Assembly: GCA_964510225.1 (NCBI GenBank)
Contig: CAZEAN010000177.1
Location: 1 to 9,986, forward strand
Length of the DNA: 9,986 nt
Direction of reading: 5' to 3'
Source: CAZEAN01 sp964510225
GTDB taxonomy: Bacteria > Planctomycetota > Planctomycetia > Isosphaerales > Isosphaeraceae
Part shown: positions 1-6,850 of the stretch, piece after piece
Position numbering within the stretch: position 1 is the first letter of the stretch
Layout: every line of letters starts with the position of its first letter
Program-made: the position numbers and the translations under genes
Notes under the pieces: generated by a model
Seen by the model: only the letters and a program-made list of their open reading frames with translations
Told to the model about the DNA's origin: nothing
Databases searched by the model: none

Positions 1-1
1 A

Positions 2-160
2 CCTTGGGAACATGTGGGGGAAGGAATCGTGGTGATTGAGCCATTTGCAACTGCGGTCCCGGAACCAGGGAGCCTCTTCCTCACAGTCTCGGGCATTCTC
101 AGTGCGTTGATTTTTTTCAGAAGGGGCCATAGCAGGATACGAATCTCGGCCGATTCGTGA
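2..160 (+). CDS. PEP-CTERM exported protein, C-terminal fragment
   Basis: The reading frame is open from base 2 and ends at TGA 158-160, so only the last 52 residues are visible. They carry a complete PEP-CTERM sorting tail. A VPEPGS motif lies at about fragment residues 19-24. A hydrophobic stretch of about 15 residues (LFLTVSGILSALIFF) follows, and then a basic cluster starting RRGHSR. In known PEP-CTERM systems this tail is recognised by an exosortase and the protein is processed at the cytoplasmic membrane for export or surface attachment. No catalytic domain is visible because the rest lies left of the window, so its substrate or role cannot be stated. The tail ends about ten residues after the basic cluster, somewhat longer than usual. 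The exosortase itself is not in the window. Confidence 0.8.
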   Translation, partial: PWEHVGEGIVVIEPFATAVPEPGSLFLTVSGILSALIFFRRGHSRIRISADS

Positions 161-172
161 CAAGGGCGGTGG

Positions 173-231
173 TTGGTCCTCGGTCCATTCGAGACAATCG
201 GATGGGTTGAGGACGACCAGCATTGGTCCTC
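173..231 (+). repeat. Direct repeat and small hairpin before the kinase gene
   Basis: The 9-mer TTGGTCCTC occurs at 173-181 and again at 223-231. The second copy can fold back: GACCA (215-219) pairs with TGGTC (224-228) around a 4-base loop, or GAGGAC (209-214) pairs with GTCCTC (226-231) around an 11-base loop. No T-run follows, so a classical terminator for the PEP-CTERM gene is unlikely. It may be a weak operator or leader structure for the kinase gene, or chance. Confidence 0.25.
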
Positions 232-258
232 CTACTCTCCAATCATTGAGACGTCCCA

Positions 259-2859
259 ATGCACCCTACCCCCGAGCAGCTTGAAGCGTTCGGCCGAGGT
301 CGGATCGACGAAACCGAGGCCGAAGCAATTGAAGCCCACGTTGCTGATTGTGGACTCTGCGCAGAGCGACTCCTACAAACGTCGATTGACGACAACCTGG
401 TCGGACTCCTCCAGCGCCTTGAATCAAGGGGAGGCGGCAATACAGCTCCACTCTCAACACTCATTCACGAGTTCCCCGCTGGCTACGACCGACTCGAACT
501 GGTGGGTCGGGGAGGCATGGGGGTCGTTTACCGGGCCCGCCAGCGATCGATCGGCCGGATCGTCGCCTTAAAGCAGATTGCGGCTGGTCAAGATGCGACG
601 GGGCAGGAACGCAATCGCTTCCGAGCTGAAGTTGAGGCGATCGGCCGTCTTCAACATCCGAATATTGTCCCGGTTTACGACGTTGGCGAACTCGAAGACG
701 GCCCCTATTTCACCATGGAGTTCCTTGAGGGGGGGACTCTCGGAGAGCGACTCGCAGGTGGCCCCTTGGGTACCGTTGAGGCTGCACACCTCGTCAGTAT
801 CCTCGCTCGAGCGATCGGCCACGCACACGAAGCTGGGATTGTTCACCGCGACCTGAAACCGGTGAACATCTTGTTCACGCGCGTTGGTTTCCCAAAGGTT
901 GCCGACTTCGGGCTCGCCAAACAACTGGCAATGGGCTCAGCAAGTCCAACCCGTTCGGGTGCGCTCTTGGGAACTCCAAGTTACATGGCGCCAGAACAAA
1001 CCCTGGGCAAACCAGAAGAAGTCGGCACGTCTGCAGATATCTATGCACTCGGTGCCTTGCTCTACGAATCCATCACGGGGCGCCCACCATTTCAGGCCCC
1101 AACTCCACTCGAAACGCTGGATCAAGTCCGGTCGATCGAACCGATCCCGCCGCAACAGCTTCAACCAGGAATCCCGAAGGATCTCGAGACGATCTGTCTC
1201 ACTTGTCTCGCAAAGATTCCGCAGCGACGCTATCCGACAGCGATCGAGCTTGCCGCGGATCTCGATCGGTTCCTCAATAACGAACCAATCAACGCACGAG
1301 CCACACCGCCGTGGCTTCGATTGTCGAAGTGGTGCCGTCGCCATCCGACATCGACTGGGATCACCGGCCTAAGCGCAGTCCTTGTCTTCGGAACCATCGT
1401 CGGTGTCTTGGTTCATCATCGGAGTCTCCAGATCGCGTACCGTCGCGTGGAAGCGAGCGCACGTGAGGCGGAGGACCAACGAAATCGTGCTGACGCCAAC
1501 TATCGAGAAGCCCGTGCCACAATTCAATCGATGCTCGGGAGACTCGAGCATCGATCGACCCAAAACATAAGCGACACCGCTCTTCATCGTACACAACTCG
1601 AGGACGCTCTTGGCTTCTATCAGGTAGTTCTCGAAACTGCGACTCCCGCCGATGAGACGGAACTCAATCCCATCGTCGGGCTCGATACCGCAAGAGCCCA
1701 TCGGGAGGCTGCCAACGTACAGATCGCTCTCGGACTCGCGGAAGAGGCCGAGGCCAACCTGGGACGATCCCTCGCGTTACTGGATCGACTTCTTGAATTG
1801 ACTCCCGATGATTCTTCAATCTTGCGCGAGTTGATGCTCGTCCACTTGAAACTGGGGGTCTTGCTTTCTAGTCAACACCCCGAACGAGCGATTACAGCTC
1901 TGAACCGTGCCGTCGGATTTGCAGAGGAGCGTTATCAGAAACAACCGGACCCTGCAAAGGCAATCGATCTGTCCTGGTCTGAACACAACTTGGGATCAGC
2001 ATTGCAGCATGGCGGGTATCCCGGTCGTGCGGCCAAACATTATCGACGGGCCATCGAACTCCGTCGGCCAGTCGTTGACGATCTACCTGATGACCTCGGT
2101 TCGAGTGTGATGCTCGCACAGACCTTAAATAACCTGGGATTGCTTAAAACCTCAGGGGGAGAGTTCGAAAGAGCAAATCTACTTTTCGAAGAAGCGAAGG
2201 ATCGGCTAAACCAAGCGATCACGGTAGACCCAAGTAATATCGAGTACGTTGCGTCCCTCGGTGATCTTCTTCTGAACGCAGGCAATCTCAAACTGGCGAC
2301 GGGAAACCTTGGGGCCGCCATTGAATCGTATCAGTCTGGATTAGTCCACTTAGAATCCATTATGACGCGGGGATCCGATCTCGTCCGGGTCAGGCAGACA
2401 GCCTTGAATTTGAATGGTGCCCTTGCACAAGCGTTGATGGTCAAGGGAGACTACCCGACGGCCGCCACTCATTGGGAGGCGGTTGTTGCTCTCGGAATAC
2501 CCGGTGAGCACTGGAAGAAGGCGGGTCTCGTGTATATCGCGCTTACGCTCGCAATGTCCGATCCCGGAGAGAATGTCGAGCGGATCTGCTCCATCGCAGA
2601 GGAATTGGAGAGCGCCACGCTTTCAGGAATCGATCGATACAACCTCTCTTGTGCTTTGGCACTCTGTGTTTCGAATCAAGAAGCTTCAGATCGAACTCGT
2701 GTGGACCCCGTCGCCGCTCAAGCATTGCATTGGCTCCGCCGCGCACTCGAGACGAATCCTGAGTTAGCGGCTGGAGCGGAGTCGGATGCTGACTTGAGTT
2801 CCCTCCGATCACTTCCCGATTATCGCTCGATCCTTGACGCCGCTCTTACCGCCGAGTGA
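259..2859 (+). CDS. Transmembrane Ser/Thr protein kinase with N-terminal HxxxCxxC motif and C-terminal TPR region
   Basis: This 866-residue protein is a Hanks-type kinase of the bacterial PknB class that would phosphorylate Ser/Thr residues on unknown partners. Residues 1-40 carry H27, C31 and C34 in an HxxxCxxC pattern, as in zinc-binding anti-sigma-factor segments. The kinase domain spans about 76-340. It has a glycine loop GRGGMG at 83-88, VALK lysine K105, probable helix-C glutamate E124, HRDLKPVN at 196-203 with catalytic D198, DFG at 216-218, APE at 244-246 and a structural aspartate D260. All key residues are present, so it should be active. One membrane segment (about 366-386) precedes a coiled-coil-like stretch (about 390-430) and a long TPR-like helical region to the end. 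The expected topology is kinase inside, TPR region outside. The start at 259 keeps the zinc motif but has only a weak upstream GAG as ribosome site. Confidence 0.93.
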   Translation: MHPTPEQLEAFGRGRIDETEAEAIEAHVADCGLCAERLLQTSIDDNLVGLLQRLESRGGGNTAPLSTLIHEFPAGYDRLELVGRGGMGVVYRARQRSIGRIVALKQIAAGQDATGQERNRFRAEVEAIGRLQHPNIVPVYDVGELEDGPYFTMEFLEGGTLGERLAGGPLGTVEAAHLVSILARAIGHAHEAGIVHRDLKPVNILFTRVGFPKVADFGLAKQLAMGSASPTRSGALLGTPSYMAPEQTLGKPEEVGTSADIYALGALLYESITGRPPFQAPTPLETLDQVRSIEPIPPQQLQPGIPKDLETICLTCLAKIPQRRYPTAIELAADLDRFLNNEPINARATPPWLRLSKWCRRHPTSTGITGLSAVLVFGTIVGVLVHHRSLQIAYRRVEASAREAEDQRNRADANYREARATIQSMLGRLEHRSTQNISDTALHRTQLEDALGFYQVVLETATPADETELNPIVGLDTARAHREAANVQIALGLAEEAEANLGRSLALLDRLLELTPDDSSILRELMLVHLKLGVLLSSQHPERAITALNRAVGFAEERYQKQPDPAKAIDLSWSEHNLGSALQHGGYPGRAAKHYRRAIELRRPVVDDLPDDLGSSVMLAQTLNNLGLLKTSGGEFERANLLFEEAKDRLNQAITVDPSNIEYVASLGDLLLNAGNLKLATGNLGAAIESYQSGLVHLESIMTRGSDLVRVRQTALNLNGALAQALMVKGDYPTAATHWEAVVALGIPGEHWKKAGLVYIALTLAMSDPGENVERICSIAEELESATLSGIDRYNLSCALALCVSNQEASDRTRVDPVAAQALHWLRRALETNPELAAGAESDADLSSLRSLPDYRSILDAALTAE

Positions 2860-2862
2860 AGG

Positions 2863-2880
2863 GCTCGTGAAACGACGAGT
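2863..2880. terminator. Weak hairpin between convergent kinase and esterase genes
   Basis: GCTCGT (2863-2868) can pair with ACGAGT (2875-2880) around the 6-base loop GAAACG, giving five Watson-Crick pairs and one G-T pair. It sits four bases past the kinase stop, in the 62-base gap between two converging genes, where a bidirectional terminator is expected. No T-run follows on either strand, so this is only a possible terminator. Confidence 0.25.
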
Positions 2881-2921
2881 CAGGGGTCAAAGTTTCAGCA
2901 GAAATCCTTCGAGTGTCGGCC

Positions 2922-4580
2922 TCAATGGGGTGATCCTTGGGCGACCCGTTCTGCCATTTGCTGCAACATCTCGGCATCAGAGATTCCGCGCCAACAGTGG
3001 CCTTCACCTGGTCCGTAAGCAATGATCCCTTCGAAGGGAGGCTCCGCGTTAGCGAGGAAGTCATCAAGACGATGTACCGCATCCTCAAGAAAGAAATTGT
3101 CAGACTCGCCGACCCAAAGATGAAGTTTGCCCTGAAGCTTCGGCCCGAGAGTCGCCCAATTCTCCTCAAGGATGAGACGAAGATCGTACTTCCGCCAATG
3201 CTCGATGACGGTCTGGTTGATCACGCCGGTTCTGGGATCCCAGAGCGGAACCGGACGTCCATCCGGGCCCTGAGGACCGTAAGTGGCATTCCAGGAACCC
3301 CACTGACCGCCTGACATTGACCACGAATCGCCGAAGCCGAGTGCATTTTCGAGCTGGCATTCGTCCTGCATCGAATAGATGGGAGTCCCATCGCGACTCC
3401 GAAACGATGTCCGTGGCGCTCCTTCTCTGGTCTTGTAGGCGTTCTGGTCTTCGTAAATGTTGACCAGTTGGAATGACCGAAAATCGACACTATCGGGACA
3501 CGCCGACCAGGTCCCATTGAAGAACTCTGGGTAGAAGATCTGAAGCGCTAACGAAACCCACCCTCCGGTCGAGCCACCGTCGAGGACGCGGGCATAGCCT
3601 GCACCAATACCTCGGAACGTGGCCTCCACATACGGGATTAATTCTTGAGTAATGGCATCACCATAGGGACCGTGATTAGCCGAATTGACCTGATACGGGT
3701 CACCGAGAGGACCAGCACCATCGAGGTTGAGCATGATGAACCGTGGTGTTGCCTGATCAAGCCAGAGGGTTCGAAATGGTGAGCCGTCGGCCATCCGTCG
3801 ACCTGCTCTTGTATACCGTGAACCAAAACCACCGATGTTCACCCAGAGTGGATACTTTGTGGCTGGATCCTCTTCAAAGTCTCGCGGCACGACAACCGCA
3901 GCGCGTAGGAAGAATGGACGCCCGTAAAACTCGCTGAGGATCGCTGATGGGAGCTTAATGTACCGGACAAGGTCAGTATCTTTTGGCAGGGTCTCTTCCG
4001 GCTCGATCCGAGACAGTGATAAGTCAATGGTCTTCTCAAGATTCGGGCCTAACTCGACTTCAAGAGGCTCGCTAGAGAGATTCCCCGGGGCATCAATAAG
4101 TAAAAGATCTTGATTCTGCATGAGGACAGCCTGGACAACGTATCGACCCGAGGCAAGCCGCTCGAGTGCACCGATCGGGAAGGACTCAGAATCCGTGTCA
4201 ATGACGGTTACTTGTGAAGCCTCTAGATCACGGAGATCAAGACCGAGCACCCTTGGGGAGCCTGGAACTGGTAGACTGATTGCATCTCGAGGTTCAGGGT
4301 TCGCCCTTGTCGAGATGATCACGAGGAGTCTCCCCGAGACGGGGTTCTCTACCAAGCCCTCGGCAATACTGACGCTGAACTTCAGTCCAGAGACCGGCTC
4401 CTCATGCTCCGACAGATCGGATGCATTGTGAGGTGGAGTCATGAGAGGTGGTAACGCCAAATCAGCTCCCCTCTGAGGTTCTGAGAAGAGGCCAAGCAGA
4501 ATCCAAACCAACACTGTCACGCCGCCAAACATCGCGACTGACTTGCGTAAGAGAGAAGCTTCAGTTCTGAGGATCGACAT
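2922..4580 (-). CDS. Membrane-anchored alpha/beta-hydrolase esterase (putative esterase, PF00756-like)
   Basis: This 552-residue serine hydrolase is of the enterochelin-esterase/FrmB superfamily, and its substrate cannot be told from sequence. Residues 14-32 form an uncleaved-looking signal anchor after a short basic N-terminus, so the bulk is probably outside the cytoplasmic membrane. Residues about 65-200 form a pre-domain that looks beta-rich (KFSVSIAEG..., VSGRLLVII). The hydrolase domain runs from about 205 to the end. The nucleophile is S337 in GGSTGG (335-340), the probable acid is D494 in GESDN, and the probable base is H528 in GEGHCW. The order Ser-Asp-His fits the fold. At 552 residues it is about twice the length of a minimal esterase, because of the pre-domain and insertions around 380-460. 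The start is supported by GGAG (4588-4591) seven bases upstream. It converges on the kinase gene and diverges from the YdjM-type gene. Confidence 0.85.
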   Translation of the reverse strand: MSILRTEASLLRKSVAMFGGVTVLVWILLGLFSEPQRGADLALPPLMTPPHNASDLSEHEEPVSGLKFSVSIAEGLVENPVSGRLLVIISTRANPEPRDAISLPVPGSPRVLGLDLRDLEASQVTVIDTDSESFPIGALERLASGRYVVQAVLMQNQDLLLIDAPGNLSSEPLEVELGPNLEKTIDLSLSRIEPEETLPKDTDLVRYIKLPSAILSEFYGRPFFLRAAVVVPRDFEEDPATKYPLWVNIGGFGSRYTRAGRRMADGSPFRTLWLDQATPRFIMLNLDGAGPLGDPYQVNSANHGPYGDAITQELIPYVEATFRGIGAGYARVLDGGSTGGWVSLALQIFYPEFFNGTWSACPDSVDFRSFQLVNIYEDQNAYKTREGAPRTSFRSRDGTPIYSMQDECQLENALGFGDSWSMSGGQWGSWNATYGPQGPDGRPVPLWDPRTGVINQTVIEHWRKYDLRLILEENWATLGPKLQGKLHLWVGESDNFFLEDAVHRLDDFLANAEPPFEGIIAYGPGEGHCWRGISDAEMLQQMAERVAQGSPH

Positions 4581-4587
4581 CAGGGGA

Positions 4588-4591
4588 CTCC
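4588..4591 (-). promoter_or_regulatory. Ribosome binding site of the esterase gene
   Basis: On the minus strand GGAG stands seven bases before the ATG at 4580. It decides between this start and an overlapping out-of-frame ATG slightly upstream (4590-4592). The rest of the 193-base divergent gap (4581-4773) shows no convincing -35/-10 pair for either gene. Confidence 0.6.
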
Positions 4592-4773
4592 ATGCCTTGC
4601 CGATTGGACGATCGATTGAGGGTGTATCGTACTAGAGCGGCCCGAAGAGTTGAAAGATCGGAGAAAAAACGGCGAGGACTCGGGCAGAGGATGAGAAACT
4701 TATGACGACCACCCGACGCAACACGGTTGGCCTGAGAAGATGAACAAAAACGAATCGGCCGAGAGCATGGCAA

Positions 4774-5472
4774 ATGGGTAATTTCCGGCAGCATGTGGGT
4801 TTCGCGGGATTCCTCGGGATCTTTCTCGCTTGGGGAGCCCAAGTTGTCCTTGGACTTCATTGGATCTATGGATCGGTCGCGGCGTTGTTGACGACGTTCG
4901 GTGGACTCCTACCTGACCTCGATTCCGAAAGCTCGGTTCAACTCCGGGGATTTACCGGACTTCTTGGCGTTCTCGCTGCAGTTGCGTTCTGGCATGGGGT
5001 CAATGATTTAGGACTTCTGATCCCCTTTGAACTTCAGCTCTGGGGCGCAATCCTTTCCTTTGTTCTCGTCCGACACGGACTCCGGAGAGGTCTCGCATAC
5101 TTCACTGTCCATCGAGGAATGCACCACAGTATTCCGGCTGCCTTAAGCTGGGGAGGTGTCACCTATCTTCTCTACCCTTCTAATTCAGATTCAATCCGAA
5201 TAATTATGAGCATTGCGGTAATGCTTGGCTCATTATCACATCTATTTCTAGACGAAATCTGTAGCGTTGACTTACGGGGTCGTCGGATCAACAAGTCATT
5301 CGGAACGGCGATGAAGTTTTGGTCCAAGTCTCTGGGGGCGACGCTGACCGCCTATTTCATTCTCGGGATTGTCACTTGGCAAGTTATTAATCATCTACCG
5401 GCTCATTTATTATCTGAGCGTCTACCGATTCCAGAAATTGGCGTCGTTGGCTCAGTTGAGGGTCGACCATAG
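4774..5472 (+). CDS. YdjM-family (PF04307) integral membrane protein, putative metal-dependent hydrolase
   Basis: This 232-residue polytopic membrane protein matches the pattern of the YdjM/DUF457 family, annotated as membrane-bound metal-dependent hydrolases although no reaction has been firmly shown. The family markers are in order. H7 lies near the N-terminus. LPDLDS (46-51) carries D48 and D50. HRGMHHS (113-119) corresponds to the family RGxxHS motif, and H156 and D160 lie in SLSHLFLD (153-160). These His and Asp residues are the likely metal ligands. Hydrophobic segments fall around 10-28, 31-46, 60-73, 85-99, 122-134, 142-160 and 186-206. The E. coli member is LexA-controlled, but no LexA box is visible here. 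GAGAG (4761-4765) precedes the ATG by eight bases. An ATG at 4767 is out of frame. It stands alone: the esterase diverges from it and tatC follows after 286 bases, so context gives no function. Confidence 0.75.
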   Translation: MGNFRQHVGFAGFLGIFLAWGAQVVLGLHWIYGSVAALLTTFGGLLPDLDSESSVQLRGFTGLLGVLAAVAFWHGVNDLGLLIPFELQLWGAILSFVLVRHGLRRGLAYFTVHRGMHHSIPAALSWGGVTYLLYPSNSDSIRIIMSIAVMLGSLSHLFLDEICSVDLRGRRINKSFGTAMKFWSKSLGATLTAYFILGIVTWQVINHLPAHLLSERLPIPEIGVVGSVEGRP

Positions 5473-5559
5473 CAGCGGTTCAAATCACCAAGACTAATAC
5501 TTACAAGAGCCTTGAGAGCAACGATCGTATGCCGACTAGCATCGAGGGCCGGTTGCTTG

Positions 5560-5691
5560 CTACATTAAGAACGACAGGAACGCCCCCGCCCGATAGGCCG
5601 TCCCCGCGAGGCTCAAGGCGGCGTGGATCGTCGAGCCGTTGTACCGTACCCCCCTGTGAACCCAGAAACACGGCTCGCGTCTCCTCTCCAA
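5560..5691 (-). other. Non-ATG reverse-strand reading frame in the gap before tatC; possible repeat or gene remnant
   Basis: On the minus strand a frame runs from TTG at 5691 to TAG at 5560-5562 (43 residues). It reads basic at first (ERRREPCFW) and then like ordinary protein (STIHAALSLAGTAYRAGAF). A TGA closes the frame two codons upstream of the TTG, and no ATG or ribosome site is present. A second reverse frame with an ATG at 5698 covers the same DNA but looks less natural. The stretch is richer in G and C than the flanking parts of the gap and contains inverted repeats. It may be a truncated gene end, a dispersed intergenic repeat, or chance. I cannot assign a family. Confidence 0.2.
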
Positions 5692-5732
5692 ACCTCACCG
5701 CCTTCTACTAGTCCTGCTCGAAAACACGAGCA
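5610..5732 (+). promoter_or_regulatory. Inverted repeats upstream of tatC, possible structured 5' leader
   Basis: Three pairings are visible. GGCTC (5610-5614) can pair with GAGCC (5633-5637). The same GAGCC also lies in CGAGCCGT (5632-5639), which is a perfect 8-base complement of ACGGCTCG (5670-5677), extendable by two pairs past one bulged base. These two helices exclude each other. A third hairpin, TGCTCG (5715-5720) with CGAGCA (5727-5732) around AAAACA, stands 26 bases before the tatC start. No T-run follows any of them. This could be an mRNA leader of tatC, processing sites, or structure belonging to a repeat element. Confidence 0.35.
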
Positions 5733-5743
5733 ACCCAGCCTGC

Positions 5744-5749
5744 GGGGAG
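5744..5749 (+). promoter_or_regulatory. Ribosome binding site of tatC
   Basis: GGGGAG lies nine bases before the ATG at 5759. It supports this start over the in-frame internal ATGs at codons 14 and 17, which lie closer to the conserved HxxELRxR motif. Confidence 0.65.
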
Positions 5750-5758
5750 TGAACACTG

Positions 5759-6805
5759 ATGGTATCTGAGCGCGATCTTTTTGAAGAAGAACAGGATATG
5801 GTCGCCATGAGCTTTGGCGACCACATTGAGGAATTGCGCTACCGACTACTCTGGGCCATCCTCGGTCTCGGTCTCGGAGTCATCTTCGTCCTCCTCCCGA
5901 TCTTCTGGATGACGAGTCCACCGAACCTCGGTGGACTGGTGATGCAGGGGATGCAAGAGCCGGCACAACAGGCCCTTGATGACTACCACGCTCAGCGGCT
6001 CGAAGAGCGGATCGCCATCGCCGAGGAAGACGATAGTTACACCCCTTTACCCGCCCGGATATCAACCCGGACCCTCCAACGTGCCCTCAGCGAAGTCGTT
6101 CCCGGCGTGGAGCCGCCCCCCGAAGAGGACGATGGGGTTGCGAGGATTGAGAGTTTTATCGAACTACCGATGGAAGTTCGTGACGCCGAATCAATCCAAC
6201 TGGTCCGAGGAAACGTTGAGACACGGGCCCCTTTGGTCTCACTGGCACCCTTGGAAACAGCCGTCATCTACTTCACGGTATGCTTGATCTCAGGGCTCGT
6301 CTTTTCGAGCCCTTGGGTCTTTTATCAGCTCTGGGCGTTTGTTGCGGCAGGACTCTACAGGCACGAACGAAGCTATGTTTATCGCTATCTGCCGTTTTCC
6401 TTGGGCCTCTTCCTGAGTGGAGTTCTGCTTTGCTACTTCGGCGTGCTCCCACTGACACTTGGGTTTCTCTTGAAGTTTAACGTGATGCTCGGAGTTGAGC
6501 CCAATCTCCGACTCACCGATTGGATGGGATTTGCAACCGTCTTACCGCTTGTCTTCGGAATCGGTTTTCAGACCCCACTCGTCATGCTCTTCCTCGGCAG
6601 TCTCGGTATCTTGCGTGCTCAAGATTTCCGAACTCGGCGCAAATTTGCGATCTTGATCACAGTCGTGGTCGCGGCGATTTTGACTCCCGATCCAAGCATG
6701 GTTAGCCAATTGATGCTTGCGCTCCCGATGGTTCTCCTCTACGAGGTCGGGATTCTGCTCGTCGCTCGAGTTGAATCAAAATCTGATCTAACCGAAGATG
6801 CTTGA
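5759..6805 (+). CDS. tatC: Sec-independent twin-arginine translocase subunit TatC, with enlarged first periplasmic loop
   Basis: TatC is the six-helix membrane core of the Tat pathway. It binds twin-arginine signal peptides with TatB and recruits TatA to export folded proteins. Family marks are clear: HIEELRYRL (22-30) before TM1, YQLWAFVAAGLYRHER (189-204) with conserved E203, a TPDPSMVSQ block (309-317) and the LPMVLLYE end (322-329). Membrane helices fall near 30-51, 165-185, 208-230, 257-280, and 295-335 (the last two close together). The protein has 348 residues against about 250 usually. The excess lies between TM1 and TM2, where residues 52-163 replace a loop of some 30 residues. This loop is acidic (EEDDS at 89-93, PPPEEDD at 119-125) and should be periplasmic. 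Position 271 is Q where E. coli TatC has a glutamate, a variation I believe is common. No tatA or tatB is adjacent. It converges on cbiO with 45 bases between. Confidence 0.95.
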   Translation: MVSERDLFEEEQDMVAMSFGDHIEELRYRLLWAILGLGLGVIFVLLPIFWMTSPPNLGGLVMQGMQEPAQQALDDYHAQRLEERIAIAEEDDSYTPLPARISTRTLQRALSEVVPGVEPPPEEDDGVARIESFIELPMEVRDAESIQLVRGNVETRAPLVSLAPLETAVIYFTVCLISGLVFSSPWVFYQLWAFVAAGLYRHERSYVYRYLPFSLGLFLSGVLLCYFGVLPLTLGFLLKFNVMLGVEPNLRLTDWMGFATVLPLVFGIGFQTPLVMLFLGSLGILRAQDFRTRRKFAILITVVVAAILTPDPSMVSQLMLALPMVLLYEVGILLVARVESKSDLTEDA

Positions 6806-6850
6806 CGATTCAGACCTTGCACTGGACTTCTCCAAGAACCCTCCCCCATC

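Noticed and set aside
937..1344. Antisense open frame of 135 codons inside the kinase gene
   Set aside because: It is a shadow of the kinase frame, with no domain character, while the sense frame has full kinase motifs.
259..2859. Kinase as part of an antiphage or toxin system
   Set aside because: No effector, nuclease or mobile-element genes are linked; the domain layout is that of ordinary planctomycete signalling kinases.
5477..5486. GGTTCAAATC, which looks like a tRNA T-loop
   Set aside because: The five bases on each side do not pair, no acceptor stem or anticodon arm is found, and the upstream part is the end of the YdjM-type gene.
5501..5711. ATG-started small frames on both strands in the gap before tatC
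   Set aside because: Arg/Pro/Ser-rich low-complexity products with no ribosome site; the overlapping non-ATG reverse frame reads more like protein, and none is convincing as a gene.
6806..6850. Bidirectional terminator between tatC and cbiO
   Set aside because: No stem of useful length or T-run is present in the 45 bases.
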